Below are positions 33,950 to 44,199 of a stretch of DNA of 64,000 nucleotides, in pieces. Where the stretch lies: NCBI RefSeq assembly GCF_026210795.1, contig NC_089437.1, positions 4,588,001 to 4,652,000 on the forward strand, in the 5' to 3' direction. A program made the translations under genes and the position numbers. Origin of the DNA: Rhizophagus irregularis (lineage: Eukaryota; Glomeromycota; Glomeromycetes; Glomerales; Glomeraceae). The notes under the pieces were generated by a model. That model searched no databases, had not been told where the DNA came from, and saw only the letters and a list, made by a program, of their open reading frames with translations. How positions within the stretch are numbered: position 1 is the first letter of the stretch; the number at the start of each line of letters is the position of its first letter.

Positions 33950-34396
33950 TTATAGTTGTAAGTTACAACGGCGAATAGCTTCTTTTACTATAATATGCTC
34001 TACTGCGGCATTTGTTCTCTCTTTACAAGCCTTTTGATATGCCTCCCATTCAAGTTCACGGAGGTCACAATTTCTATTACCCTCCTCCTCTGATCGACCA
34101 AGAGCATCATTTGCTTTTTCCTTCTTTTCTACTGCCCTGTCATATGCCTCCTTGGCTTTCTCATGTCGCTTCCAGAGTACTCGTTTAGCTTCAGCTCTCC
34201 AGATTGGGCTGACTTCTAGAAGATGTGTCCCGAAATTTCTACTTGGAATGTATTCCAGGATATGGCCCACAAGTTCAGGGATTACTGATACTGCGTACGG
34301 GGTTTGGTGGCTTTTTAGGATTTCCCTATTGATAGCCATAAGATCGGAGACTGTGCAGCCGAAGATTGTTGCTAACTTTTCTGCGGTATATACCAT
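33950..34396 (-). CDS. F-box-like protein of the Polinton
   Basis: A 148-residue ORF that looks whole. Residues about 39-75 read IPELVGHILEYIPSRNFGTH followed by LLEVSPIWRAEAKRVLWKR, the usual P..L...IL.Y......L...S..W...A...LW pattern of an F-box. A highly charged coiled coil follows (KAKEAYDRAVEKKEKANDAL) and a C-terminal helix. It sits just inside the right terminal repeat, 39 bases after the shared promoter motif. It may recruit the host SCF ubiquitin ligase (inference). Alternative: a helical DNA-binding protein with chance similarity. Confidence 0.5.
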   Translation of the reverse strand: MVYTAEKLATIFGCTVSDLMAINREILKSHQTPYAVSVIPELVGHILEYIPSRNFGTHLLEVSPIWRAEAKRVLWKRHEKAKEAYDRAVEKKEKANDALGRSEEEGNRNCDLRELEWEAYQKACKERTNAAVEHIIVKEAIRRCNLQL

Positions 34397-34435
34397 GTTA
34401 TGTACTATTTATCTGTATAGTTACTTGGTACCTAC

Positions 34436-34763
34436 CTTTTATTCAATTACATTTTTTCTCGGTATAAGGGAAATTGCTTGCCTTGCTATTCCGCTCTATT
34501 GACTCCATGGCTGGTTTCCTGGATGGGTTAATATTCCTTACCTTTTTTGGCTCTGTTGGCTTTAAAATCCTATTTCTTGTTCGGTTGGGGGTAAGTAGGT
34601 GAAAATATTAATAAATGATTTAGATTATGAAATAAGTAGGTAAAAATATAAAAAAGGTGATTTAGGTTATAAAATATGTAGCATATAAGTAGGTGAAAAT
34701 ATTAATAAACGGTTTAGATTATGAGATAAGTAGGTGAGCCAGAATTGGGGTTTTCATACTACT
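34436..34763 (-). repeat. Polinton terminal inverted repeat, right
   Basis: Inverse of 6,109-6,437 with about one difference. Its inner edge (34,436-34,458) is the promoter-like motif that faces the F-box-like gene. Confidence 0.92.
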
Positions 34764-34769
34764 TCTAAG

Positions 34770-35201
34770 ACCTAACAGAAGGTCTAACTACCACTAAGAC
34801 ATTGCACCCTCAGCTTTACCATCTAGGACGACCATCTAGCCATTACTGACCCCAAGCGGTATCGTAGAAACCACCACCCTAGGACAGGAAGCCCCCCAGG
34901 TATAGTAGCTGACCTCGACAGGACTGCGCACACTGCCTAATGGCCTCATAGGAACGTTAAGGACACCATGACCCTTAGTTGAAATGTGCGGCCTAACTGT
35001 ACACACTAATTCACTATGATGCAGTCCAACTACACTAATCCCTGTACCTTCACGCTATTGGTTGTAGCGTCCGCAGTAAAATTCTTTTTATTTCCGTGGT
35101 CATGGGAATCGAACCTGCGACCTCACCATACTCAGGTTTAATGAGGGTCTCAGTGACTAACCACCAAGATAGGGTGACCAACCCTAGTTTTATCCTTTTC
35201 C
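34770..35201 (-). mobile_element. tRNA-like SINE, proximal part
   Basis: On the minus strand it starts with GGAAAAGGATAAAACT (35,201-35,186) and carries a tRNA-like head with TGGTGGTTAGTCACTGAGAC and the box-B consensus GGTTCGATTCCC about 50 bases later. Further on (34,776-34,800) there is a second box-A-like TAGTGGTAGTTAGACC, whose box B lies beyond the Polinton at about 6,048-6,060. The element may be a dimer. It is not a tRNA gene: no acceptor stem pairs. Confidence 0.55.
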
Positions 35202-35978
35202 TGTGCAAACAGTCTTATGACTTTTATTTTTTATTTATACTTTGAACTTCGAAAAATAATCGAACAATATTACAAAAATAAGAAAATAAACTAATAAAAA
35301 ATAAAAAGAGTAGCTTCACGACTCATACAAGTAAAGAAATCTAAACTAAAATAAAATTAAAGCAAAGAAAAACTGAACTATTACAGAATCGCATATCCCA
35401 ACTTTACCCGAAGGCCAGTGTGAGTCAACTATCCAACATCCAAAAATCTAATCCGTTACCAGAAAGAAATCCTAAGAGGTTGAACTGTTAAGCGGCGCAG
35501 AAAATCCAAGTGCGAGATCCAAGATCCACCCCGAATTATAGAAGAGGATATCCAAGAAATCCAGGAATCCTGAGAAACTGACGCCAAAGAAGAGTTGTGT
35601 TGTTGTGGAGTAGTATTAGGGGAAGAATTTGTAGATGGGCCACGTAATTTGGAAGCAGCCGAGATACCCTGCGACTCCTCCCAAGCATGGAAAAGAACAT
35701 CACTAGCAAGCTAGTCAAATTAATCTTTAACCGAAGTTTTATGTGTAAATTCTGGCTGACATAAAATGTTGTAAAAATTTGTAATTCAATAAAGTAAATT
35801 CATCAATCGCTAAAGCGCTGTATATAAATTTCCGATACAGAATGATAAAATTTGTATTCATAAAGAGAAGGGAAATAAGAAAGCTTAAAATAAGCATAAA
35901 AGAAGTGAAAAAGGGAAGATGATTAAAAGAAAGTAAAAGAAAGTAATTAATTAAAAGGGAACTAGCGCAATTAGCGCA

Positions 35979-36862
35979 TTAAGAAAGTAGGATGAACAAA
36001 ATCAGCGGGTAAAACCCACTGTGATCGAAAATCAGAAGGAGCAGGGGGTAAGGATGTGAATCAAACCAAGGTGCACAAACATCCAATAATGATAAGATAT
36101 CACAAGGTTTAACACGACCTAGTTTGAAAGAAAACCGTGTATCACTGTTCCAAAATTGTGAAAATGTTGAAGAGGAGGCCGATTTGGTGATAACAGATTG
36201 GATGGCATCGCGAAGATACTTTTTTGATACCGAAGAAGTATTGTGCTTGGAAATTAATAACCAGAGGAAATTGTGAGAAGGTACATAAATGGAAGCACTA
36301 TTCGAGAGTATCCTTCGGACTATATCAATAATGGAACGACTAAAGCCAAGAGTTTTGAAATCTTGATAATCAATAACAGGGCAGTTTGGACCAACAAAAG
36401 GACCAGAGGTGGGTTTGTTAGTAATAAAATGACTTGCAACTACAGAAGAGGGATTCAAAATCACTTTTTGGATAGAACCCGTAAACTTAGAAGAAATGAA
36501 TGCAACTGAAGATTGATGTGAACGTTCTTTCAAACAGAAGGAAACATCAGGACGCGAGGATACAAGATTACGTATATTCTGAACAATTGAGTAATCAGTA
36601 GTAGACATAGTCAAATTATAGGAGGTAGGAGGAATAACTATAGCAGGATCCTTAGTAGCCATCCACATAGAAGAGTCAAGAAGATCGGGGTGAACAACAT
36701 GTCGTGAAAATTTACTCCGGTCTGATAAAAGGTCTTTATGGCGTACTTGACGGGCAAGTTGTTTCTTCGTAGGGTGGGAGATAGATTGGTGAGCAGAATA
36801 TGAGATAAGAGTTCGTGCAGAAAGTGAACCATTGTCGTCCTCAAGAACATGGTGAAAAGCAT
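35979..36862 (-). pseudogene. Second coding region of the 3.2-kb element
   Basis: Two overlapping frames: one around SARTLISYSAHQ-type sequence (36,862-36,638 region) and a 229-residue frame (36,668-35,979) with SSVVASHFITNKPTSGPFVG, PVIDYQDFKTLGFSRSIIDI and VPSHNFLWLLISKHNTS. The residues look like a real coding sequence (balanced composition, no low complexity), but no family is recognised. The jump between frames suggests at least one frameshift. Confidence 0.4.
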
Positions 36863-37583
36863 AAGATTTGCGGTAGGAAATTCCTAGGCGTCGGGAAGTT
36901 ACGTCTTTATAAAAACCATCAGCATGTCTTTAGACACACGGTTACAAGGTAAACTGAAAGGAGGGGAAGAAGGAGGGGGAGGAGTGTGAACAAGTTTTTT
37001 GTCATAGAATAATGCGAGCGATGAAGATGACGGTATGCAGGCGGCAGGTGTGCTTACAAACGGAACAACAAAATAAAGGCCGAGGTAAAAGCAAGATTGA
37101 TGATATCGAAATTGAATAAAAGTACGAGTACGTCTATTATTACGATGAGAAGATGACCAACGAGCAAGAGAGGTAACACGTTGTGTTAATAAAAGCTGGC
37201 GTAATCTATTAAAATATTTACGTCGAGCGCTGAGAGGGAATACGGTTTTGTCGGTAAAAGAAAAAGGTTAAAAATTTTGATAAAATAAATTTTAAGTTAG
37301 GAGAAGGACGATCAGATGTAAATTGAAAGGGATCAGTAGTTGAAAGAAGAGGAGAATTGGTATGAATTGAATAACAATTATCCGAATCAGAAGATGGGGT
37401 CCAAAAGGAAGTAACAGTTGCCTCGTCGAATAGAATATAAACGGTTAGAGCCAACATTTCGAGTAGGACGTATCCGTCCATCCAGGATGGTACGTATTGT
37501 AAAAGTGTAAGGTGAACACTGTGTGTGATCATGAGGGAAGGCTGAAGCAGAAGTCGCAGGAAAAATTTCCGCAGGAATACTAT

Positions 37584-38309
37584 TTAAAGAAAGGACTGGA
37601 AGTTTAGAGGAGGAACGATATTGTCATAATCAGCGGTATCTACTAAAGCTGAAATTTGGGAAGTAATAAGAGAGGAATCCGGAAAATTGTTTTGAAAAGA
37701 ATTCTTAGGCTCGGAAGGACGTGGTAAAGGTGGAACCAATAAACGTATTGTAGAAGGGGATAAAACCAAACGCGCAAAAGACAATTTAGTTTTAATTTTC
37801 TGTGCGCGCTTAAAGGATGCAGGGGAAATCATAGAGGATACGCGTTTACAAAGAAATTTAGGAGTACGCCGTGAAGGGCGTAAACGATTGGTGCATCGTG
37901 TAGAAGGGGTACATAAATCTAAGATGATATTAGGATCAGCCTCGTGTTTAGAAGCCCAAATAGCTAATGGAAGAGGAGGTAGATCATCATTCATTGGATC
38001 ATCATGTGATGGATGATCGTCAACAGGGGGGATAGCGAAATCCTTTTTTGAATCCGCAGTAGACGAAAGAGAGTCCAAGCGCAAGTGTAAAAGGCGTTTT
38101 TGTTCAGAAAGAGAGTCGTCTAGTAGGCGAAGGGGGCCAAAAGCGAGGTAAGCACGTGACTTGGCGGAAGAGTTGTCAGGAAGAGAGTTGTAACGAGCAA
38201 AAAGAGTTTCTTGTTTAAGGGCGCACTTAGCGCAAAGGTCCTCAACTTCGCGAAGTTTAGAAAGAACTTCATCCCAACTCAAAGTTGAGAAGTCATGAGA
38301 AGAGGCCAT
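37584..38309 (-). CDS. Unknown 241-residue protein of the 3.2-kb element
   Basis: It starts MASSHDFSTLSWDEVLSKL with a helical, cysteine-containing N-terminal half (LCAKCALKQETLFARYNSL, LLDDSLSEQKRLLHLRLDSL), an acidic proline-containing middle (DDHPSHDDPMNDDLPPLPL) and a basic part (RLRPSRRTPKFLCKRV). A coiled-coil head followed by a basic region resembles the first ORF of many non-LTR elements, but this is a weak analogy. The ATG lies about 110 bases inside the element's edge. Confidence 0.45.
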   Translation of the reverse strand: MASSHDFSTLSWDEVLSKLREVEDLCAKCALKQETLFARYNSLPDNSSAKSRAYLAFGPLRLLDDSLSEQKRLLHLRLDSLSSTADSKKDFAIPPVDDHPSHDDPMNDDLPPLPLAIWASKHEADPNIILDLCTPSTRCTNRLRPSRRTPKFLCKRVSSMISPASFKRAQKIKTKLSFARLVLSPSTIRLLVPPLPRPSEPKNSFQNNFPDSSLITSQISALVDTADYDNIVPPLNFQSFL

Positions 38310-38581
38310 AGGCCAGAGGAAGGATAAAAATAAAAGAAAAATTAATAAAAAGCTTTGAAAAAAATTATTTTATTTTTATGTAAAAATTGTCGTGAGGGCA
38401 ACGGGAGAGAGTCGTTTTTAGTTTTATCCTTTTCCGATAACTAGCTGACGAGTTATTCAACAAAATGTTAAACATCGGCATTATAATATTTCTTGATTTA
38501 CGTTTACTGCGCCATTTAACATTTTGTTAGATTTCTCAGTACCTAGTGATTGTAAAAAGACGATTTATAGCTCGTTGGAAT

Positions 38582-38960
38582 CGCCTCATCGAGACGAATC
38601 GAATGGTGGTAAGCTCATCACTCTGTGATCAATATTGACTGAGTTATTACTTAAAAACCATTTAATATTTTTTAATTTCGGAAATTGATCTAGTGATTGG
38701 ATTTCGATGTATCTTATACCATTAGATTCGTCTCATCAAGACGAATCGAATGGTAGTAAGATCGTCTTTCTAGGATCAATATTGGCAGAGTTATTACACA
38801 AAAACCATTAATATTTTTTTAATTTCGGAAATTAATCTAGTGATTGGATTTCGACGTATTTTATACCATTAGAACCGCCTCATCAAGACGAATCGAATGG
38901 CGGTAAGATCATCTCTCTACGATTAATATTGGCGAAGTTACGATACAATAAAGTTTTAAG
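38582..38960 (+). repeat. 147-bp satellite with hairpin, 2.5 copies
   Basis: Units start at 38,582, 38,729 and 38,876. Each opens with CGYCTCATCRAGACGAATCG; ATTCGTCTC and GAGACGAAT-type arms form a short hairpin. Then follow ATGGTGGTAAGATCATC and a block TTTCGGAAATTRATCTAGTG. Confidence 0.9.
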
Positions 38961-40000
38961 TATAATTTTAGCTAAAATTATGTTAATTTTTGGCTGGAAT
39001 TATTATATACAAATATAAGAAATTTTATATATAGTCACATCTCTTTATAATCACCAAATATGGACTGTCCCAAATGTGTGACTATAAAGAGAGTTGACTG
39101 TATTATATATTATGTAATATAAAGTCAATAAAGTTTTAAAAACTATTTATATTGTATTAATCATAAACCTTATCATAATGTTTAATAAATTAGAGAAAAA
39201 AAAATTGGAGTCTTTTAAATAGTTTGAAAGAATTGAAAAAATTGATAGAGAAGTCAAAAGCCTCTATTAATTGGACTGAAGTAGCCAAGTGAAATGCAGA
39301 AAAACAACTATATGAAGAATATAAAAAAATCTTACTGTTTTTGAATAAAGATAAGTCTACTAACTTGAAATCTAATAGTAAATCTACTGATTTATATTTT
39401 ACTTCATATATATATATTGTTAATTTTTTAAAGAACCAAATATTTTAATTTTTGACATTAATGGAAGAAAAAAATAGACATATAGAAGTACTTTTCATAC
39501 AAAATTCTAGGAAAAAAAAATTATATGTTCAGAAAAAAATGTGATTTTAAAATTACTACTAGAAAATTCTAATCATATTACTATCTGCTATTGTCAATAT
39601 TATAATAAAGATATTGAATTTTAATTCAATCACAATACACAAGAAAAATAATTAATAACTTGAGTATTTTAGATTTTTTATATAGTGTTATTAATTTAAA
39701 CATAGTAGAAAGAGTTAGAAATATAAAACAAAAATAATAAAATTAAATTCTATGATCAATGTTTACAATATTATTCCAAAAGGATATTATATTTATGCAC
39801 TTGTTTTATCTAATAAGCACTAATATATTATTTTACGTTATTTACATAATAAATGATTTAGAGCATAACATTCTTTACAGTTCATAACTTCTATTTCAAT
39901 TTCTTGATGTTCATTATACTAATAGTATTAGAATCATATCCCTGTAATAATTTTCTTTTTGCTTTTTTTCTTTACATTTAAATTAGGGTTTTGTTTTTTA
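38961..40000. other. AT-rich stretch with a short palindromic element
   Basis: At about 39,028-39,107 TAGTCACATCTCTTTATAAT and its near inverse (GTGACTATAAAGAGAGTTGA) surround TGGACTGTCCCA, a small inverted-repeat element whose arms also occur near 43,147. Around 39,180-39,420 there is a lysine-rich frame with stops that looks like a decayed ORF. No gene is supported. Confidence 0.5.
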
Positions 40001-40378
40001 TTGCCATGGCGATGCATCGCCAGTGTCACGTGATTTTATAATTCCAGCCGGAATTAAAAGATCGTCAAAGAAATTTTCTTTTTTTGGAAGTTTTGTGTAA
40101 CAAAAACTTGAATTTTGCTGAAAAATAAAATTGCCTTTTTTTGGATTGTGCAACGTTACCTAAAGCTCCAAAAAGGATATTTTGGCCAGCGTTATAAAAT
40201 TTGGCCGAAATTAAGCACGTGATGTATAGGGAGTGACAAATAGTATTTTTTTGCACTGAAAAAATTCTAAGTTCCCAGAATAAATAATAAAAATGGAAAA
40301 CTAGAGGATATGACGCGGGGTGACAAATTATTCACATATGTAAAGTCACGTAACACTTGCGACACATTGCTATGGCGA
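40001..40378. mobile_element. MITE with 35-bp inverted ends
   Basis: The left end TTGCCATGGCGATGCATCGC, continuing CAGTGTCACGTGA, matches the inverse of the right end (TCGCCATAGCAATGTGTCGC, continuing AAGTGTTACGTGA). Flanks carry TTTTTTA on both sides (39,994-40,000 and 40,379-40,385), a possible 7-bp target duplication. It has no coding capacity. The superfamily is unclear. Confidence 0.75.
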
Positions 40379-43300
40379 TTTTTTATAAAATCCTTTAAAT
40401 TATTCTAAATTTATTTTAATAATTAATGAATAATAATATCATATAATTTATTCTTTCTTTTAGCAGTTGAATTATATTGTAATAAAGATTTTTCATTTTA
40501 TATCACTTTTTTGCATGTAGTAGAATAGTTAATTCATTGATCATTCTGCCTTTTAGTTGAAATTATTTGTGAATAATCTAATCAAAGTACAGAGTTTATT
40601 TTAATTTTATATTAATCTTACTATTTTTATAGAAACTCAATTAATCAGATTTTTATTATACAAACATATATAATTATTCAAGTATTTAATTTTAAAATTG
40701 TATGTATGGTAACTTCACTAAAAATGGCCAAATTTTTGAAATAATTTTATAATTTTAAAATACTACTAAAATACATTTAATACATTAAAATATTTTTATT
40801 ATACTTTTGTTATTACTTTATAATTGTATTGTATCTAGATCTATAAAAATAATTTAAAATAATATCACAATAATTTTTTAATATTTTTATTATTATTTTA
40901 TTATTATAATATAATTATTTTTGATATTTTAATCTCAAAAATATCTCAAATATATCCAAAATAATTATACAATTGTTTTGAAAGCTATTGTATTTAAATC
41001 TAAAAAATATTTCAAAAAATTGGCAATTTTTCAATATAAACTTTTTAATTTTATTAATTAGATTTTTTTTTCTGAGCTCCAGTTTAATTTTATTTCTTAA
41101 ACTTTTTTTGTTTATATGTGAAAGAACTATTAATACAGATTTTCATAGTAAATTCAAGAGATTATAGATTATGAAATATCATTAGAAAAGTTGCATTTGG
41201 TAACAGATCATATAATTGAAATTTTTAAGACATTATGTTTCAGAAAAAATTTGCCTAAAAATACCCAAATAAACTTCTCAACCTATGTCTTTAATTTTTC
41301 AAGTGAATTTCAAGTCAAAGAGGATATTAAGTTATTATTATAAAGATAGTAATATGCATAATGATGAATATTATTATGAAAATAAAAAATATTATTATTA
41401 TAATGATGAAAAATATAAAAGGAAGGTTTTACAATAATGAGTCCTATTATTTTATTTTCTGATAATTACCTAAAAAAATTATTTGGTAAAACTTTTCCAG
41501 CTAATTCATAAAAAAGATTGGAAATTTTGAGTTTTTTACTTCTTCATAAAAAGTGTTCATATATATCTTTAAAGCTTGTTGTTTTAAATTAAAATAATTA
41601 TAATTAAAGTATATAAATGAATATTCTAATTTTAAGCTTTTTGGAATTCTTTTACCTTTTTCCTTAGTTAAATTTATTATCTTCTCAAGTTGTTTCTTTT
41701 TTTTTTCTAATAAGGCAAGATATACTTTAAGTTCTACTTTCTTATTGAATAAATTCTCTAATATAATAGGATATAAAATCTTTTTTTTAAATTAATTATC
41801 ATATCATATACTTCAAGCTTAAATAATGTAATTATTAAATGAAAATAATCTTATGCAAATTGATTTCATTTTTTTATGCAATATCAGCCTTTTTATGCAT
41901 TAATATTATTTTATCTGGAGAGAAATTGTATGTTATGATAAAACTGGAATATAATGAAGCAAAATCCAATTCCATTACAAGTATTCTCATTTCAATATCT
42001 TTTTTAGGTGAAAATATATGTATCAGAATATTTTTCTTTTTCTGTATTTTTGTATATTCTTGTATTAAATACCATATCATGTTTAAAAGTATAAGTGTTC
42101 AGAAGATTCATACCTTTATTCTATTTGTACAATAATATAAGTCAAATAAAGATATATAAGTTACTATGAAAGCAATTTTTCTGTAATTATTTATTTGATT
42201 TAAATTTACCAAAAGTTTCTGACAATACAGTATATCTATAATACAATAATTTGCTACTTTATGCATTTTTTTCGCAGTTGTAGATAAACTTATAAAGGGT
42301 GTTTTTTTGCTTCTGAATAAATTTTTTACATTTTATTATATAGTATGTTAATTTTAGCATCAAGTCCATACTTTTTTAAGAAAAATTTAAGCAAACTTTT
42401 CTTTTCAACTTTAGAATAAATATAACAGTTTTGAGACACATTTAAATATTAATGGAAAAGAAATACTCTTCCAAATTAATTTTAATCTCAATTGGACCTC
42501 CTATATATTATTTCACTTTCTCAACTTCCTAACTTGACCTCCATGTAGTCTTCTCTTTATTAGTATTCTTTTTCTTTTCTTTCTTTTTGAAATAATTTTC
42601 AAATTCACTTCTATCTTTTTATGAATTTTCACTTTAGAATTTCTTCCTTTATTTTAAACTTTCTAGTCATTCATTTTTATATTTATTCAAGTAGATTGAA
42701 ATGATAGGCTCTTTCTATAATGAAATACCAATTATAGTCAGAATCATTAAATCCAATTTGAATGTTAGAAGCAAACACTTGATGATAGAAAGCAAATGCT
42801 TTTAGCAAATTTACCTGATTTCTGCATATACAGTAATTATAACCCATTATGGGTCTGGTACAGTTTTAAGATTAACAAGGCAGAATTGTTTTAATGGTTT
42901 TAAATTATCTTTTCAGTGTAATATCATACAAGACCTTGTTTTTTTATTCAAAAATTTCTGCAAATTCTTTCATTTGTGAGGCATATGTTTTTATATTCCA
43001 TATAAAAACAAGAGTACGATTTTGTAAAAGACTGGTTGAAAATATTTTTAAAAAATGTAGAATGCATGTGGGTAAAGAGGATTAGTCCTTTTCTTGTACA
43101 TGTATTCACCCAGCATTATGTGAGATGTAAGTATATAGTAGAATGTGACTATAATGAGAGTGACTATCATAGAAGATATTTTCCATAATATTAATATATA
43201 GTTTAGTACAAAAAATAAAAATTTTTTTTTTCTGAAAACTATGGTATTAATAATTAGTGGTAATTTTAAAACTGATTAAATAAAATATTGCTAAATCTTA

Positions 43301-44147
43301 TTACAAGCAGTACTTAAAATAGAAATCCGGCCAAAGATTTGGAAAGAAAATATTTTATCGGATTTTTTCCGGAATCTACTAAAATTTACCAGATATATAT
43401 GGAGTTAACTTAAAATTTTGCCGGACAAATATCTGGAACATAAAACTTTTTACCGGCGACTTTTTAAAAATTCCGGATTTTGCCGGAATTTTATCATCTA
43501 TTTTAAGCCCGTAATTCTCACTACATAAATATTAAAAGGCAGATATTTTTAATTCTACTGATAAGATGACAATCATTAGCAGTGATATTTAATCAAATAT
43601 TTAATCAAATATCAAAATATTACTACTGATATTTTAAAATTTTATAAGATTAATATAATTAATTACACATATCAAACAGTTATTTTATATATAAATTTAC
43701 AAGAAAAAGAGATTTGTTTGTTAAAAAAGCTGTTTTTCAGATAAAAATGCAAAATTTTGATTTTTTGATTTTTTTACCTTATAGACCCAGGAAACTTTCT
43801 GATCCATCAATCTATCCTTGAGAACGACCTGGTTAAAACATAAAATTCTCTCTTGAGCAAAGATCTATTAGTTCGACCAAATTGCATTTCTTTTACATGA
43901 TGTTATTAACTAATGAAATTCACAAGTTTCACAAATTAATTATTTTATAATCATGAAAAACCGTTTTTTTCGAACAAACTATTATTATAGCTTAAGAAGT
44001 TCTGTAAAATTGCATGTAAATTTTGCTATACAATACATATAGTTCGGTAAATAAAATAACAAAAGATTAATATGACATCATTTGAATGGTCACTGTGATA
44101 CATTTATGGGTAAATATGGTAAATATGATATCATGAAAATAATCTAA
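40379..44147. other. 3.8-kb AT-rich intergenic region
   Basis: ORFs of 60-98 codons here (for example 41,839-42,135) are isoleucine/phenylalanine-rich chance frames without supporting signals. At 43,325-43,495 there is a cluster of CCGG- and CCGGAA-containing words that looks like a decayed short repeat. No RNA gene is seen. Confidence 0.55.
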
Positions 44148-44156
44148 TATAAATAG
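44148..44156 (+). promoter_or_regulatory. TATA box of the proton-channel gene
   Basis: TATAAATAG, 44 bases before the ATG at 44,200. Confidence 0.6.
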
Positions 44157-44199
44157 TGACTGATTTTTTTTTTAATGGGGAAAACTATAAATTTCCAAA

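Larger units (their letters stand above)
6109..34763. mobile_element. Polinton/Maverick-like element, interrupted by a 16.8-kb transposon
   Basis: It is bounded by terminal inverted repeats (6,109-6,437 and 34,436-34,763) and by a perfect 6-bp duplication TCTAAG at 6,103-6,108 and 34,764-34,769, the length expected of Polintons. Without the inserted transposon the element is about 11.9 kb. Parts, left to right: unknown ORF (+), TBP-like (-), F-box/LRR (+), aspartyl protease and Gag (-), integrase (+), protein-primed DNA polymerase B (-), F-box-like (-). The usual double-jelly-roll capsid, packaging ATPase and cysteine protease are not recognised. The inverted repeats differ by about one base by eye, so the insertion is young, yet the polymerase and Gag-protease regions are broken, with roughly ten breaks in all besides the insertion. 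Confidence 0.9.
35202..38435 (-). mobile_element. Unclassified 3.2-kb element bounded by a 16-bp direct repeat
   Basis: The stretch lies between two copies of AGTTTTATCCTTTTCC (35,186-35,201 and 38,420-38,435; plus-strand reading). It contains a minus-strand ORF of 241 residues (38,309-37,584) and further minus-strand frames at 37,532-37,218, 36,862-36,638 and 36,668-35,979. It is less AT-rich than the host intergenic DNA. No reverse-transcriptase or transposase motif was seen, so a LINE relative is only a guess from the asymmetry and the tail-like repeat. Confidence 0.5.

Noticed and set aside
35202-38435. A LINE with reverse transcriptase
   Set aside because: No YADD-like or other reverse-transcriptase motif was seen on either strand; only the ORF order and tail-like repeat are suggestive.
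41839-42135. A 98-codon membrane protein gene
   Set aside because: Composition is that of random AT-rich DNA, no promoter or splice support, and no recognisable domain.
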